Assembly (NCBI GenBank): GCA_019056435.1
Contig: CP077641.1
Coordinates: forward strand, 1,240,001 to 1,304,000
Source of the DNA: Stutzerimonas stutzeri
GTDB taxonomy: Bacteria; Pseudomonadota; Gammaproteobacteria; Pseudomonadales; Pseudomonadaceae
Length of the DNA: 64,000 nucleotides
Direction of reading: 5' to 3'
Both the position numbers and the translations under genes were made by a program. Below, piece by piece: positions 51,369 to 60,257 of this stretch. The notes under the pieces are model-generated. The model was not told the DNA's origin. It was given only the letters and a program-made list of their open reading frames with translations, and made no database searches. Position 1 is the first letter of the stretch. Each line of letters begins with the position of its first letter.

Positions 51369-52156
51369 CTAGACGCCGAGGCTCTCGATATCGCGAGCCA
51401 GCATCTCCAGCTGGTGGGCCAGCGAGCCCTTGAGGGTCTCCTCGCTGAGCTGGAACGAGGGGCACCGCAGGTCAGCGCCATGATGCTGCCATCGGCCAGG
51501 TGCAGGGGAACGCCGGCGGCCTTGACGTTGCGGTCCCAATCGCCGAGTGACAGGCAGAACCCGTGCTGGCGAAACTCCTCGAAGGACTCCTCCAGCGATT
51601 GCTTCATCGCCGGCCACTGGTCGCCGTACTTGGTTTCCAGCGCGGCCATGAGGTGCCCGCGTTCTTTTTCCGGGGTGGCGGCGAGAAAGGCGCGACCGGC
51701 AGCGGTCGTGGCCAGCGGCAGGCGCACGCCGGCGTCCATGCGCAGGGTGGAGACTTCCGCGGGCCGGCAATTCTCGATGTAGATCATCGACAGGCGGTCG
51801 CGACAGGTCAGGCCCACGGTGGTGTTGGTCCGCCGCGCGAACTCGTCCATGTAGGGCTTGGCCAGCTGGCGCACGCGCAGATTGGAGACATAGGCATAAC
51901 CGAGCGCCAGCACGCCGGAGTCGAGCTGATACTTCTCCAGCTGTTGCGAATAGCTGAGGTAGCCGAGCTTGGTCAGGGTGTAGGTCATGCGCGACACCGT
52001 GGGCTTGGGTAGCCCCGTGATGCGCGCGATGTCCTGGTTGCCCATCACCACCGAGCCGTGGGTGAAGGCGCGCAGCACATCCAGCCCGCGGGACAGGGCC
52101 TCGACGAACTTGCGGTCCTTGGGGTTCTCGGTGTCGATGTCTTCAACGTCGCTCAT
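51369..52156 (-). CDS. IclR-family transcriptional regulator, frameshifted near C-terminus
   Basis: About 262 aa when repaired. The winged helix is FVEALSRGLDVLRAFTHGSV, then ITGLPKPTVSRMTYTLTKLG; the effector domain includes LATTAAGRAFLAA and FCLSLGDWDRNVKAAGVPLH. After LTCGAP the frame is lost at the CCCC run (51459-51462); one base restores SFQLSEETLKGSLAHQLEML to 51369. It starts at 52156, with an open but unrelated frame upstream. Probably regulates the pim-like operon and MFS gene through the shared motif. Confidence 0.85.
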
Positions 52157-52268
52157 GGTGTCTCGGTCTGTCTGAAGGTGGGCCGCCGGCGATCGGCAGT
52201 AAGGTCGCTGCCGGACCGGGTGGGCGGGTAATAAGCAGAGGGGCCATGGTAACCAAAACGGCCGGCAA

Positions 52269-52283
52269 TTTCGCAGAGTAAAA
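52269..52283 (-). promoter_or_regulatory. Weak match to the IclR-type motif upstream of iclR
   Basis: TTTCGCAGAGTAAAA keeps the left half-site and spacing of the motif at 49775. It lies 113 bases before the regulator start and may allow autoregulation. The rest of the 52157-52411 gap shows no gene. Confidence 0.3.
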
Positions 52284-52411
52284 CCACAGCGGCCGGTCGG
52301 ACTCTTGTCCGACGCTGGCGCGACGAACGGTACGGGACGGCCGGGCCGCGAAGACCCGCAGCGACTGGCGCGTGCAGAGTCGGCGTGCAGTCGTGGCAAG
52401 TCAATCCGCGC

Positions 52412-52439
52412 TTGTTGCTCGGGGGCTTTCTGATATAAA
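52412..52439 (+). promoter_or_regulatory. Sigma70-type promoter of rpmBG
   Basis: TTGTTG at 52412-52417 and TATAAA at 52434-52439 with a 16-base spacer, about 150 bases upstream of rpmB. Confidence 0.55.
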
Positions 52440-52542
52440 GCAGCGCTCTTTTCTAGGGGCCCGGTTTCTTCGCTTGCCGCGTAGCCGGTAAGACCCCAAC
52501 GAAACGTGGCGCTGAGCGCCGAAAGACAAGTGATTTCAAGCG

Positions 52543-52563
52543 GCCAACCCATGCCGGGTTGGG
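52543..52563 (+). promoter_or_regulatory. Hairpin in the rpmB leader
   Basis: GCCAACCC-ATGCC-GGGTTGGGC forms a strong stem 25 bases before the rpmB ATG, inside a leader of about 140 bases. It may serve translational feedback; no known ribosomal-protein leader family is recognised. Confidence 0.45.
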
Positions 52564-52587
52564 CATGTGGTTTTAGAGGGCTGAGGC

Positions 52588-52824
52588 ATGTCGAGAGTCT
52601 GTCAAGTTACCGGTAAGGGTCCGGTAACCGGGAACAACATTTCCCACGCGAACAACAAAACCCGTCGTCGTTTTCTGCCGAACCTGCAGCATCATCGCTT
52701 CTGGGTCGAGTCCGAGAACCGCTTCGTTCGTCTGCGCCTGACCGCCAAGGGCATGCGCGTCATCGACAAGCGTGGCATCGACGCCGTTCTGGCTGAAATC
52801 CGCGCTCGCGGCGAAAAGGTTTAA
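52588..52824 (+). CDS. rpmB: 50S ribosomal protein L28
   Basis: 78 aa: [38 protein letters not shown] and the basic C-terminus, the standard L28. GAGGGCTGAGGC precedes the ATG. Co-transcribed with rpmG 11 bases downstream. Confidence 0.98.
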   Translation: MSRVCQVTGKGPVTGNNISHANNKTRRRFLPNLQHHRFWVESENRFVRLRLTAKGMRVIDKRGIDAVLAEIRARGEKV

Positions 52825-52835
52825 GGAGAACTATC

Positions 52836-52991
52836 ATGCGTGACCTGATCCGTTTGGTGTCCAGCGCCGGTACCGGCCACTTCTACACCACCGACAAGAA
52901 CAAGCGCACCACGCCCGACAAGATCGAGATCAAGAAGTACGATCCGGTCGTGCGCAAGCACGTGATCTACAAGGAAGCCAAGATCAAGTAA
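52836..52991 (+). CDS. rpmG: 50S ribosomal protein L33
   Basis: 51 aa, read directly from the sequence: [20 protein letters not shown] then [17 protein letters not shown] and [17 protein letters not shown] lies upstream of the ATG. It has no Cys pairs, so it is the zinc-free C-minus form. Followed by a terminator. Confidence 0.98.
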   Translation: MRDLIRLVSSAGTGHFYTTDKNKRTTPDKIEIKKYDPVVRKHVIYKEAKIK

Positions 52992-53009
52992 TTGATCGGC
53001 CCTTGAAAG

Positions 53010-53036
53010 AAAAACCCGCCACTCGGCGGGTTTTTC
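53010..53036 (+). terminator. Rho-independent terminator of rpmBG
   Basis: AAAACCCGCC-ACTC-GGCGGGTTTTT stem and T5 tract, 20 bases after the rpmG stop. Confidence 0.92.
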
Positions 53037-53101
53037 GTTTCTGGTGTCCGGTTTGCGTTGGGCGGTCCGTCATTGCGTGCCGCCCGCGGCTGATGGGTCG
53101 C

Positions 53102-54427
53102 TCAGGCCTCCTTGCGAATGGCCCCGGCCAGGCGTTCGATCATCGCATCGATGTGCTCGCGTTCGACGATCAGGGCGGGTGACAGGGCAATGGTGTCGCC
53201 GCTGGCACGGGCCAGCAGGCCATCGGCGAAGCACTGGCGGAAGATCTCGTAGGCGCGCTTGCCGACCCCATCGGGATGGGGCGCAAACTGGATGCCCGCC
53301 ACCAGGCCCACCGTGCGGATGTCCAGCACGTTCGGCAGGTCCTGCAGGCTGAACAGGGCGTCCTGCCAGTAGCCTTCGATCTCGATCGCTTTCTGGAACA
53401 GATTTTCGCGCTGATAGATCTCCTGGGTCGCCAGGGCGGCGGCGCAGGCGACCGGGTGGCCGGAATAGGTGTAGCCGTGGAAGAACTCGATGGTGCTTTC
53501 CGGCCCCTGCATGAAAGCGTCGTGGATTCTCTCGTCGACGAACACCGCGCCCATGGGGATGGCGCCGTTGGTCAGCCCCTTGGCGCAGGTGAGGATGTCC
53601 GGCGTGACGCCCCAGCGCTGAGCGGCGAAGGCTTCGCCGACGCGGCCGAAGCCGGTGATCACTTCATCGAAGATCAGCAGGATGCCGTGCTTGCGGGTGA
53701 TCTCGCGCAGGCGCTGGAGATAGCCCTTCGGCGGCAGGATCACCCCGGCCGAACCGGACATGGGCTCGACGATCACCGCGGCGATGTTTTCCGCGCCATG
53801 CAGCGTGACCAGCCGCTCGAGCTCCTCGGCTTTCTCTGCGCCATGTTCAGGCAGGCCGCGGCTGAACGCGTTGCGCGAAAGGTCGAGGGTATGGGGCAGG
53901 TGGTCGACACCCGGCAGCAGCGCGCCGAAAGCCTTGCGATTGTTTGCCATGCCGCCGACCGAGATGCCGCCGAAGCCTACGCCGTGGTAGGCCAGCTCGC
54001 GGCCGATCAGGCGGGTACGGCTGCCCTGGCCGATGGCGCGCTGATAGGCCAGGGCGATCTTCAGCGCGGTATCGGCCGATTCCGATCCGGAGTTGGTGAA
54101 GAACACCCGGTTCAGTCCCTCGGGGCTGATGGCGGCGAGCTTTTCCGCCAGCTCGAAGGGCAGCGGGTGGCCCATCTGGAAGGTGGGCGCGAAGTCGAGC
54201 TGGGCGATCTGCCGGCTCACCGCCTCGGTGATCTCGCGCCGGCCGTGGCCGGCATTGCAACACCAGAGCCCGGCGGTGCCGTCGATCACCTGGCGGCCCT
54301 CCGTATCGGTGTAATACATGCCATCGGCGCGCTCGAGCAGCCGCGGGCTGCCCTTGAACTGGCGATTGGCGGTGAAAGGCATCCAGAAGTGTTCGGCTGA
54401 CGCGGCGCGCTGCGGATCGGTGGTCAT
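53102..54427 (-). CDS. Class III omega-amino acid aminotransferase
   Basis: 441-aa PLP enzyme. The PLP lysine is in CAKGLTNGAIPMG and the cofactor Asp in LIFDEVITGFGR; NSGSESADTALKIALAY and AYHGVGFGG are also family marks. The start WMPFTANRQFKG resembles beta-alanine/omega-amino acid:pyruvate aminotransferases (BauA-like) more than the SpuC/GabT2 type seen near kauB in P. aeruginosa. It is divergent from a KauB-like aldehyde dehydrogenase gene, so the pair could convert an omega-amine to the acid. Exact substrate unknown. Confidence 0.85.
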   Translation of the reverse strand: MTTDPQRAASAEHFWMPFTANRQFKGSPRLLERADGMYYTDTEGRQVIDGTAGLWCCNAGHGRREITEAVSRQIAQLDFAPTFQMGHPLPFELAEKLAAISPEGLNRVFFTNSGSESADTALKIALAYQRAIGQGSRTRLIGRELAYHGVGFGGISVGGMANNRKAFGALLPGVDHLPHTLDLSRNAFSRGLPEHGAEKAEELERLVTLHGAENIAAVIVEPMSGSAGVILPPKGYLQRLREITRKHGILLIFDEVITGFGRVGEAFAAQRWGVTPDILTCAKGLTNGAIPMGAVFVDERIHDAFMQGPESTIEFFHGYTYSGHPVACAAALATQEIYQRENLFQKAIEIEGYWQDALFSLQDLPNVLDIRTVGLVAGIQFAPHPDGVGKRAYEIFRQCFADGLLARASGDTIALSPALIVEREHIDAMIERLAGAIRKEA

Positions 54428-54520
54428 GAGTGCTCCGGCACGGTGGCGGGTTCGGCGACTATGCTGTAGCGCGACTGCACCCGAGCGCTCAGCGGTTTCG
54501 GCGAGTCTATGTTTAATAAA

Positions 54521-54553
54521 ACGAACAAAACAAGGCTGGCGCCGGCCGTTCGT
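54521..54553. promoter_or_regulatory. Inverted repeat in aminotransferase/kauB intergenic region
   Basis: ACGAAC (54521-54526) and GTTCGT (54548-54553) are inverted, separated by 21 bases, within the AT-rich 201-base divergent region. Possible shared operator; no regulator gene is adjacent. Confidence 0.3.
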
Positions 54554-54628
54554 AAAAAATATTGATAGGGCTGGCGTCGCTGGTTTAGGGTGCTTTTCTG
54601 ACTATCCGACAGACACCGAGGACGCTCC

Positions 54629-56122
54629 ATGACCACCCTGACTTACGCCGACTGGCAACAGCGTGCCCGCGACCTGCGCATCGAAGGCCGGGCCTTCATC
54701 CAGGGTGAATACACCGCGCCCAGCGCCGGCGCCAGCTTCGATTGCATCAGCCCGGTCGACGGGCGCGTGCTGGCGCAGGTGGCGAGCTGCGACGAGGCCG
54801 ACGCCGACCGCGCGGTGATCAGCGCGCGCATGGCGTTCGAGTCCGGCGTCTGGTCGCGCCTGGCCCCGGCCAAGCGCAAGGCGACCATGATCCGCTTCGC
54901 CAACCTTATCCAGGCCAACGCCGAGGAACTGGCGTTGCTGGAAACCCTGGACATGGGCAAGCCGATCAGCGATTCGCTGGGCATCGACATCCCCGGTTCG
55001 GCCAATGCGCTGCGTTGGGCCGGCGAGGCGATCGACAAGGTCTACGACGAAGTCGCACCCACGCCGCACGACCAGCTTGGCCTGGTCACCCGCGAGCCGG
55101 TGGGCGTGGTGGCGGCCATCGTGCCCTGGAATTTCCCGCTGATGATGGCCTGCTGGAAGCTCGGCCCGGCCCTGGCCACGGGCAATTCCGTGGTGCTCAA
55201 GCCTTCCGAAAAGTCGCCACTGACAGCCATTCGGGTGGCGCAACTGGCCATCGAGGCGGGTATCCCGCCGGGCGTGCTCAATGTGCTGCCGGGCTATGGC
55301 CATACCGTCGGCAAGGCGCTGGCGCTGCACATGGACGTCGACACCCTGGTGTTCACCGGCTCCACCCGCGTCGCCAAGCAGCTGATGATCTATGCCGGCG
55401 AGTCGAACATGAAGCGTGTCTGGCTGGAGGCTGGCGGCAAGAGCCCGAACATCGTCTTCGCCGACGCACCGGACCTGGAGGCGGCCGCCAGGTCCGCCGC
55501 CAGCGCCATTGCTTTCAACCAGGGCGAAGTCTGCACCGCGGGGTCGCGGCTGCTGGTGGAAAGCGCGATCAAGGAGCGCTTCCTGCCGATGGTGGTCGAG
55601 GCGCTGAAGAGTTGGAAACCCGGTAATCCGCTGGACCCGGCAACCAATGTCGGCGCCCTGGTCGACACCCAGCAGCTCGACACCGTGCTCGGCTACATCG
55701 AGGCCGGCCGCAACGATGGTGCGCAGGTGCTGATCGGCGGCCAACGGACGATGCAGGACACCGGCGGCCTGTACGTCGAACCGACCATCTTCGATGGCGT
55801 CAGCAACGCGATGAAGATCGCGCGCGAGGAGATCTTCGGCCCGGTGCTGTCGGTGATCACCTTCGATACCGCCGCCGAAGCCGTTGCCATCGCCAATGAC
55901 ACCCCCTATGGCCTCGCCGCCGCGGTGTGGACCGCCGACATCTCCAAGGCCCACCTGACGGCCAAGGCGCTGCGCGCCGGCAGCGTCTGGGTCAACCAGT
56001 ACGACGGCGGTGACATGACCGCGCCCTTCGGCGGCTTCAAGCAGTCGGGTAACGGTCGCGACAAGTCGCTGCACGCGCTCGACAAGTACACCGAACTGAA
56101 GGCGACCTGGATCAAGCTCTGA
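54629..56122 (+). CDS. kauB: Aldehyde dehydrogenase, PuuC/KauB type
   Basis: 497 aa, the length of P. aeruginosa KauB as I recall, an enzyme of guanidinobutyraldehyde and aminobutyraldehyde oxidation in polyamine catabolism. Catalytic Cys is in NQGEVCTAGSR and Glu in LEAGGKSPN; the cofactor loop is FTGSTRVAKQL and the substrate end VNQYDGGDMTAPFGGFKQSG. The ATG at 54629 is preceded by GAGGACGCTCC. Its location near rpmBG is conserved in Pseudomonas. Substrate range is inferred. Confidence 0.85.
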   Translation: MTTLTYADWQQRARDLRIEGRAFIQGEYTAPSAGASFDCISPVDGRVLAQVASCDEADADRAVISARMAFESGVWSRLAPAKRKATMIRFANLIQANAEELALLETLDMGKPISDSLGIDIPGSANALRWAGEAIDKVYDEVAPTPHDQLGLVTREPVGVVAAIVPWNFPLMMACWKLGPALATGNSVVLKPSEKSPLTAIRVAQLAIEAGIPPGVLNVLPGYGHTVGKALALHMDVDTLVFTGSTRVAKQLMIYAGESNMKRVWLEAGGKSPNIVFADAPDLEAAARSAASAIAFNQGEVCTAGSRLLVESAIKERFLPMVVEALKSWKPGNPLDPATNVGALVDTQQLDTVLGYIEAGRNDGAQVLIGGQRTMQDTGGLYVEPTIFDGVSNAMKIAREEIFGPVLSVITFDTAAEAVAIANDTPYGLAAAVWTADISKAHLTAKALRAGSVWVNQYDGGDMTAPFGGFKQSGNGRDKSLHALDKYTELKATWIKL

Positions 56123-56128
56123 CGACAT

Positions 56129-56205
56129 CCGTAGGGTGGATGTCGCTTTTTGAATCCACCTTGTTGCTGGTGGGCCGATGCAGCTTGATCCGCCCTACGG
56201 TTTTT
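56129..56205. repeat. Palindromic extragenic repeat with terminator-like end
   Basis: CCGTAGGGTGGAT at the left (56129-56141) and ATCCGCCCTACGG at the right (56188-56200) are inverted with one mismatch; an inner GGTGGAT...ATCCACC stem lies within. A T5 run follows the right end, so it may terminate kauB transcription. Confidence 0.6.
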
Positions 56206-56215
56206 CAGCGTTCAG

Positions 56216-57619
56216 CTAGCTTTGCCCCCACTGCCCGCTGCGGCGCATTGCGCCCCAGTGGTGCTTGCGTCGTGAGAACCACTGCCAGAGGCCGCGGCAA
56301 CGCCAGAGGGTGTTGAGCTGGCGATAGCCGAAGTTCTCCAGCACGGCCATCAGGAACAGCCGAAGCATATCGCGGCGGCGTTCGTAGACGCGGAACGACA
56401 TGGTTTCCAGCAGCAGTCCGTTGACGGATAGCAGGATGCCCATGCCGATGGCCACCAGCAGGAAGGCCGTCAGCGCCGCATAGGAGACCACGCCGAGCAC
56501 GAAGCCGCCGATCATGAAGCCATAGCCGACCAGCTCGATCAGCGGGCCCAGCCATTCGAACAGGGCCATGAACGGCCAGGCCAGCCAACCCGGCGTACCG
56601 CCGCGCAGGCTGAAGGCCAGGCGTGCGTGACGGCCGAGGCTTTCGGCCAGGCCGCGCTGCCAGCGGCTGCGCTGGCGCCCCAGGGTGCCCAGGTCCTCGG
56701 GACATTCGGTCCAGCAGATGGGGTCTGGCAGGTAGCGGATACGGTAGGGAATTCGCCGTTCACGGTGATAGCGGTGCAACCGCACCACCAACTCCATGTC
56801 CTCGCCGACGGTGTCGGTCCGGTAGCCGCCGACGGCCATGACCCGCTCACGGTCGAACAGGCCGAAGGCGCCGGAGATGATCAGGACGGCGTTCATCGGC
56901 GACCAACCCAAGCGGCCGAAAAGAAAGGCGCGCAGGTATTCGACAATCTGAAAGCGCGCCAGCCAGTTGCGCGGCAGCCCGGCGCGGATGAGAAAACCGC
57001 CGCGCACCTCCGAGCCGTTGGCGATGCGCACGGTACCGCCGGCGGCAATGGTGCGTTCGTCCTCGAGAAAGGGCTGAACCACCCGCAACAGGCTGTCGCG
57101 CTGCAGGATGGAGTCGGCGTCCACACCGCAGAATAGCCCGTGACGTGCCGCGTTGATGCCGGCGTTGAGCGCATCGGCCTTGCCGCCATTGGCCTTGTCG
57201 ATCACCCGCAGGTTGGCGTAGCGCCGTGAACGGTAGATCGCCAGCACCGGCTGGTGTTGCACGGCCTGGCGCAGCGGCTCGGGGTGCGGCACCAGTTCGA
57301 ATTCATCGATCAGCACGGCGAGGGTGTCGTCCTTGGAGCCGTCATTGATGACCACCACTTCGAATTCGGGATACTGCAGCTGCAGCATCGAGCGCACCGA
57401 GGTGCGGATCGTCGCCTGCTCGTTGTAGGCAGGCATGAGCACCGAGACGGGCGGCTCGACACCGAGGTAGGGCGCTATTTCGCCCGTTTCCGCGCGCTGA
57501 CGGATGTAGCCCATCAGGCTCACCATCGACAGCATGTTGAGCAGCAGGTACATGCCGTTGAGCAAGAAGAAGTAGAGGATGAAGCCCAGTTGCAGCCACC
57601 ACAGCCAATCGATCGTCAC
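56216..57619 (-). CDS. Membrane GT2 glycosyltransferase (polysaccharide synthase type)
   Basis: About 467 aa from a GTG at 57619 with GGAGG upstream. One N-terminal helix (QLGFILYFFLLNGMYLLLNM) and about three C-terminal helices flank a GT-A domain. Processive synthase motifs are present: VLMPAYNEQATI, VVINDGSKDDT, GVDADS, the acceptor-site GEDMELVVRLHRY and QRSRWQRG (QxxRW). No PilZ domain is visible. It resembles PgaC/YaiP-like synthases. It overlaps the HEAT gene stop by four bases and is the last gene of the operon. Confidence 0.88.
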   Translation of the reverse strand: MTIDWLWWLQLGFILYFFLLNGMYLLLNMLSMVSLMGYIRQRAETGEIAPYLGVEPPVSVLMPAYNEQATIRTSVRSMLQLQYPEFEVVVINDGSKDDTLAVLIDEFELVPHPEPLRQAVQHQPVLAIYRSRRYANLRVIDKANGGKADALNAGINAARHGLFCGVDADSILQRDSLLRVVQPFLEDERTIAAGGTVRIANGSEVRGGFLIRAGLPRNWLARFQIVEYLRAFLFGRLGWSPMNAVLIISGAFGLFDRERVMAVGGYRTDTVGEDMELVVRLHRYHRERRIPYRIRYLPDPICWTECPEDLGTLGRQRSRWQRGLAESLGRHARLAFSLRGGTPGWLAWPFMALFEWLGPLIELVGYGFMIGGFVLGVVSYAALTAFLLVAIGMGILLSVNGLLLETMSFRVYERRRDMLRLFLMAVLENFGYRQLNTLWRCRGLWQWFSRRKHHWGAMRRSGQWGQS

Positions 57620-58740
57620 CGCCGGACCTCCGCGATCGCGCGGCGCAGGGCGTCCTGGCCATAGCGATCCTCGACCTGCAGCAACAGCTCCTGCAAGCGT
57701 TCGGAGGTAACGCCGGGCAGCCGGGCCAGGCTGTCCGCCGCGGCCTGGCGAACCCACCAGCTGGTGTCGGCGAGCAGGGGCAGGAAGACCGCGCTGTCCT
57801 CGCTGCGCGCCTGCTTGTCGAGCGCTTGCAGGGCGGCCAGCCGGACGTTGGGGTGCGCGTGCTGCATGGCGCGCAGCAGGCGGCCGCGGTCGCGCGGGTC
57901 GGCCAGCTCGCAGAGGCAGCGCAGGGCTACCTGCAGCTGCTCCGGTGCAGCGTCCTCTTCCAGACGCGCCCGCGCCCAGGGCGCCGCTTGGCGCGGGTCG
58001 CCATGGACCAGCAATGGAGCGAGCCGTTCGCGCCGCGGGTCATCGGCGCCCGTCAGGGCGATCAGCAGCGGAAGGGTCATCGCCTGCTCGCCGGCCTGCT
58101 GACAAAGACTAGCCAGGCGCGGCAGGGCCCAGTCCGGTCGGGTCACCGCGGCGGGCAGGATGAGCTGCATGGCGCGTGCGGCGTCCATGGCGATCAGCGT
58201 CTGCGCCGCGGCGAGCGAGACAATCAGGTTTCGGTTCATCAGCAGGGGTTGCACGGCATCCCAGTGTGCCGGGTCGGCAAGGTTGCACAGGCAGGTGAGG
58301 CCGACCAGCTTGCTGCGCACTCGGCCGTGCAGCAGGGTCAGCGCCTGGCGGTCCATGCCGAGGGCGGTCAGCGCGCGATTCATGCGGTCGCGCGCGGCGC
58401 CACGCAGCTGCAACTGGGTGCGGTTCCATTGCAGCAGAAACCACAGCTGGCGACCGCGGGGCAATGGCGGCAGGGGATCAGGCAGCGTGTCGCCCAGACT
58501 GCAGAGCGCGAAAAACGGACGCCACTGGTCATTGAACTGCTGGCGGCGTGCGGCGCGGCGCCGGGACACTTCGCCCAGCAGCATCACCTGCACCATCACC
58601 AGCATGGTCAGCGCACCCAGGCCTAGCGCACAGTAGAGCGCCAGTTGCAGGATGCCGTCTTGCGGCCAGATCGACAGCCAGGCCTGGACCGGCGCTTCGC
58701 AGAGCCAGGACGGGCACCGGGCGATCAGGTCAGAACGCAT
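57616..58740 (-). CDS. Membrane-anchored HEAT-repeat protein
   Basis: 374 aa. One membrane helix (LQLALYCALGLGALTMLVMV near residues 32-52) is followed by a basic stretch (RRRAARRQQF) and at least six HEAT-like helical repeats (for example HPNVRLAALQALDKQ and TSWWVRQAAADSLARL). Such repeats scaffold protein contacts; here it would link the synthase to regulators or the outer-membrane partner. It overlaps the YaiO-like gene by 11 bases. Confidence 0.82.
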   Translation of the reverse strand: MRSDLIARCPSWLCEAPVQAWLSIWPQDGILQLALYCALGLGALTMLVMVQVMLLGEVSRRRAARRQQFNDQWRPFFALCSLGDTLPDPLPPLPRGRQLWFLLQWNRTQLQLRGAARDRMNRALTALGMDRQALTLLHGRVRSKLVGLTCLCNLADPAHWDAVQPLLMNRNLIVSLAAAQTLIAMDAARAMQLILPAAVTRPDWALPRLASLCQQAGEQAMTLPLLIALTGADDPRRERLAPLLVHGDPRQAAPWARARLEEDAAPEQLQVALRCLCELADPRDRGRLLRAMQHAHPNVRLAALQALDKQARSEDSAVFLPLLADTSWWVRQAAADSLARLPGVTSERLQELLLQVEDRYGQDALRRAIAEVRR

Positions 58741-59871
58741 GCCGCAGACCGATCTGCAGCCAGCGCCGCGTGTAGTAATCGCCCTGCTCGTGGTGGCCGA
58801 GCTCCCAGGTCAGCGCCCAGCGGCTGTCCAGCCAGTGACGCCCCTGCAGGCTGACGGCGCGGACGTCGCTGGTGATCAGGCGCTGTTCCTCGACCGCTTC
58901 CTCTTCCCCGGCGGTCAGCCTGAGCCCGGCATAGCTCAGGCCGTCGTAGAAGTAGTCCAGTGCCAGGTCATGACCGATCGGGGTGCCGGCGTTGGCAACA
59001 TCGGTGATGTTCAGCGTGTAGCCGGCACGCCAGGCCCCCAGTAGCGCTCGGCCGCCAGCGCGAGTCGATCGACTCGGGTGGTTTCGTATTCGGTACGCCT
59101 GACACTGGCCGCGCCGAGAAAGCCCGCCGGCAACCGCCGTTGCAGGCGCAGGTCCGCATGCCATTCGGGCAGGAAGTAGGGCGAGGGTTGATAGCCAACC
59201 TCGGGCTGCAGGGTCCAGTTCTCGTCCAGCGGGATGACTGCGCCCGCTTCGACGCCCTCGTCCCACTCGCCGAAGCGTTGCTCACGTAGCAGGGCGCCGT
59301 ACCAGCCGAGGCCTTCGGGCTGCGTCGAGGTGTAGTCCAGGCGCTGGCTGCGCCAGTCGTCGAAGCCATTGTCGAGCCAGTCCTGACGAGCCGAGATTTC
59401 CAGTTCGTGACGGCGCTGCGCAGGCGCGGAGGCGATGGGCGCGGTTGCGGTGACCGGCGAGGTCAGCGCGGCGCGGGCCTGCTGGATCACCTGCTGGACC
59501 TCGGCGTAGTCCGGTGCGATTGTGGCGGCGCGCTCCAGCGGCTGCAGCGCCGCCTGCGGCCGCCCCGCCCAGAGCAGCGCCTGACCCTGGCCGAGCAGGT
59601 AGTCGGCATTGTCGGGCTCGTCGCGCAGCAGGCGGTCATACAGCGGCAACGCCTGTTCGGGCTGGCCCTGCCAGGCGTGGACACGCGCCAGCAGGAAAAG
59701 CGCCTCGCTGTCCGCGGGTTGCTCGGCCAGGTGCGTGCGCAGCGTTGCCTCGGCCGCGTCCAGCTGTCCCGCCTCGACCTGTTGCCGCGCTGTGGCGACA
59801 TCAGCCAGGGTCGGTGTTGCGAGCAGGGCTGCGGAGGCGGCCAGGGCGAGCGCCAGGCAATGTGACCTCAT
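58730..59871 (-). CDS. YaiO-like outer-membrane protein (TPR plus beta-barrel), frameshifted
   Basis: About 380 aa when repaired. A signal peptide (LALALAASAALLATPTLADV) is followed by three TPR units (about 25-125: VEAGQLDAAEATLRTHLAEQ; ALFLLARVHAWQGQPEQALP) and a barrel-like domain with alternating beta pattern ending in HAF, a typical C-terminal Phe of outer-membrane barrels. A C5 run (59035-59039) splits the barrel after AAERYWG; one base restores GYTLNITDVANAGTPIGHDL. The layout is a small version of PgaA-type TPR-porins for polysaccharide export. Confidence 0.85.
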
Positions 59872-60257
59872 CGCGGCCTCCTCAGCAGACGGCGGATGCG
59901 TGCCAGCAGCTCTTCGGGTTGGAACGGCTTGGTCACGTAGTCATCGGCGCCCAGTTCCAGCGCCCGCACGATGTCCACTTCGCGCGCCTTGGCGGTCAGC
60001 ATCAGCACCGGCACGCTTTCCCAGCCCGGTTGCGCGCGCAGGCGTTCGATCAGCTCGAGCCCGTCGTGGTAGGGCAGCATGATGTCCATCAGCGTGAGGT
60101 CGGGCGGCGAGGCGCTGGCCAGCTTCTCCAGCGCCTGGCGCCCGTCGGCGGCATGCTCGACGCTGAAACCGTGGCGCTCGAGCATGAAGCGGATGAGGAA
60201 GGCGATGTCCTCCTCGTCCTCCACCATCAGGATGCGCGGGTGGCTGGAATCGCTCAT
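59868..60257 (-). CDS. Single-domain response regulator
   Basis: 129-aa receiver only: acidic pocket VEDEEDIAF, phospho-acceptor Asp in LMDIMLPYHDG and Lys in DYVTKPFQPEE. No output domain. It overlaps the hybrid kinase stop and the YaiO-like start by four bases each (ATGA), so it is translationally coupled with both. Confidence 0.93.
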   Translation of the reverse strand: MSDSSHPRILMVEDEEDIAFLIRFMLERHGFSVEHAADGRQALEKLASASPPDLTLMDIMLPYHDGLELIERLRAQPGWESVPVLMLTAKAREVDIVRALELGADDYVTKPFQPEELLARIRRLLRRPR

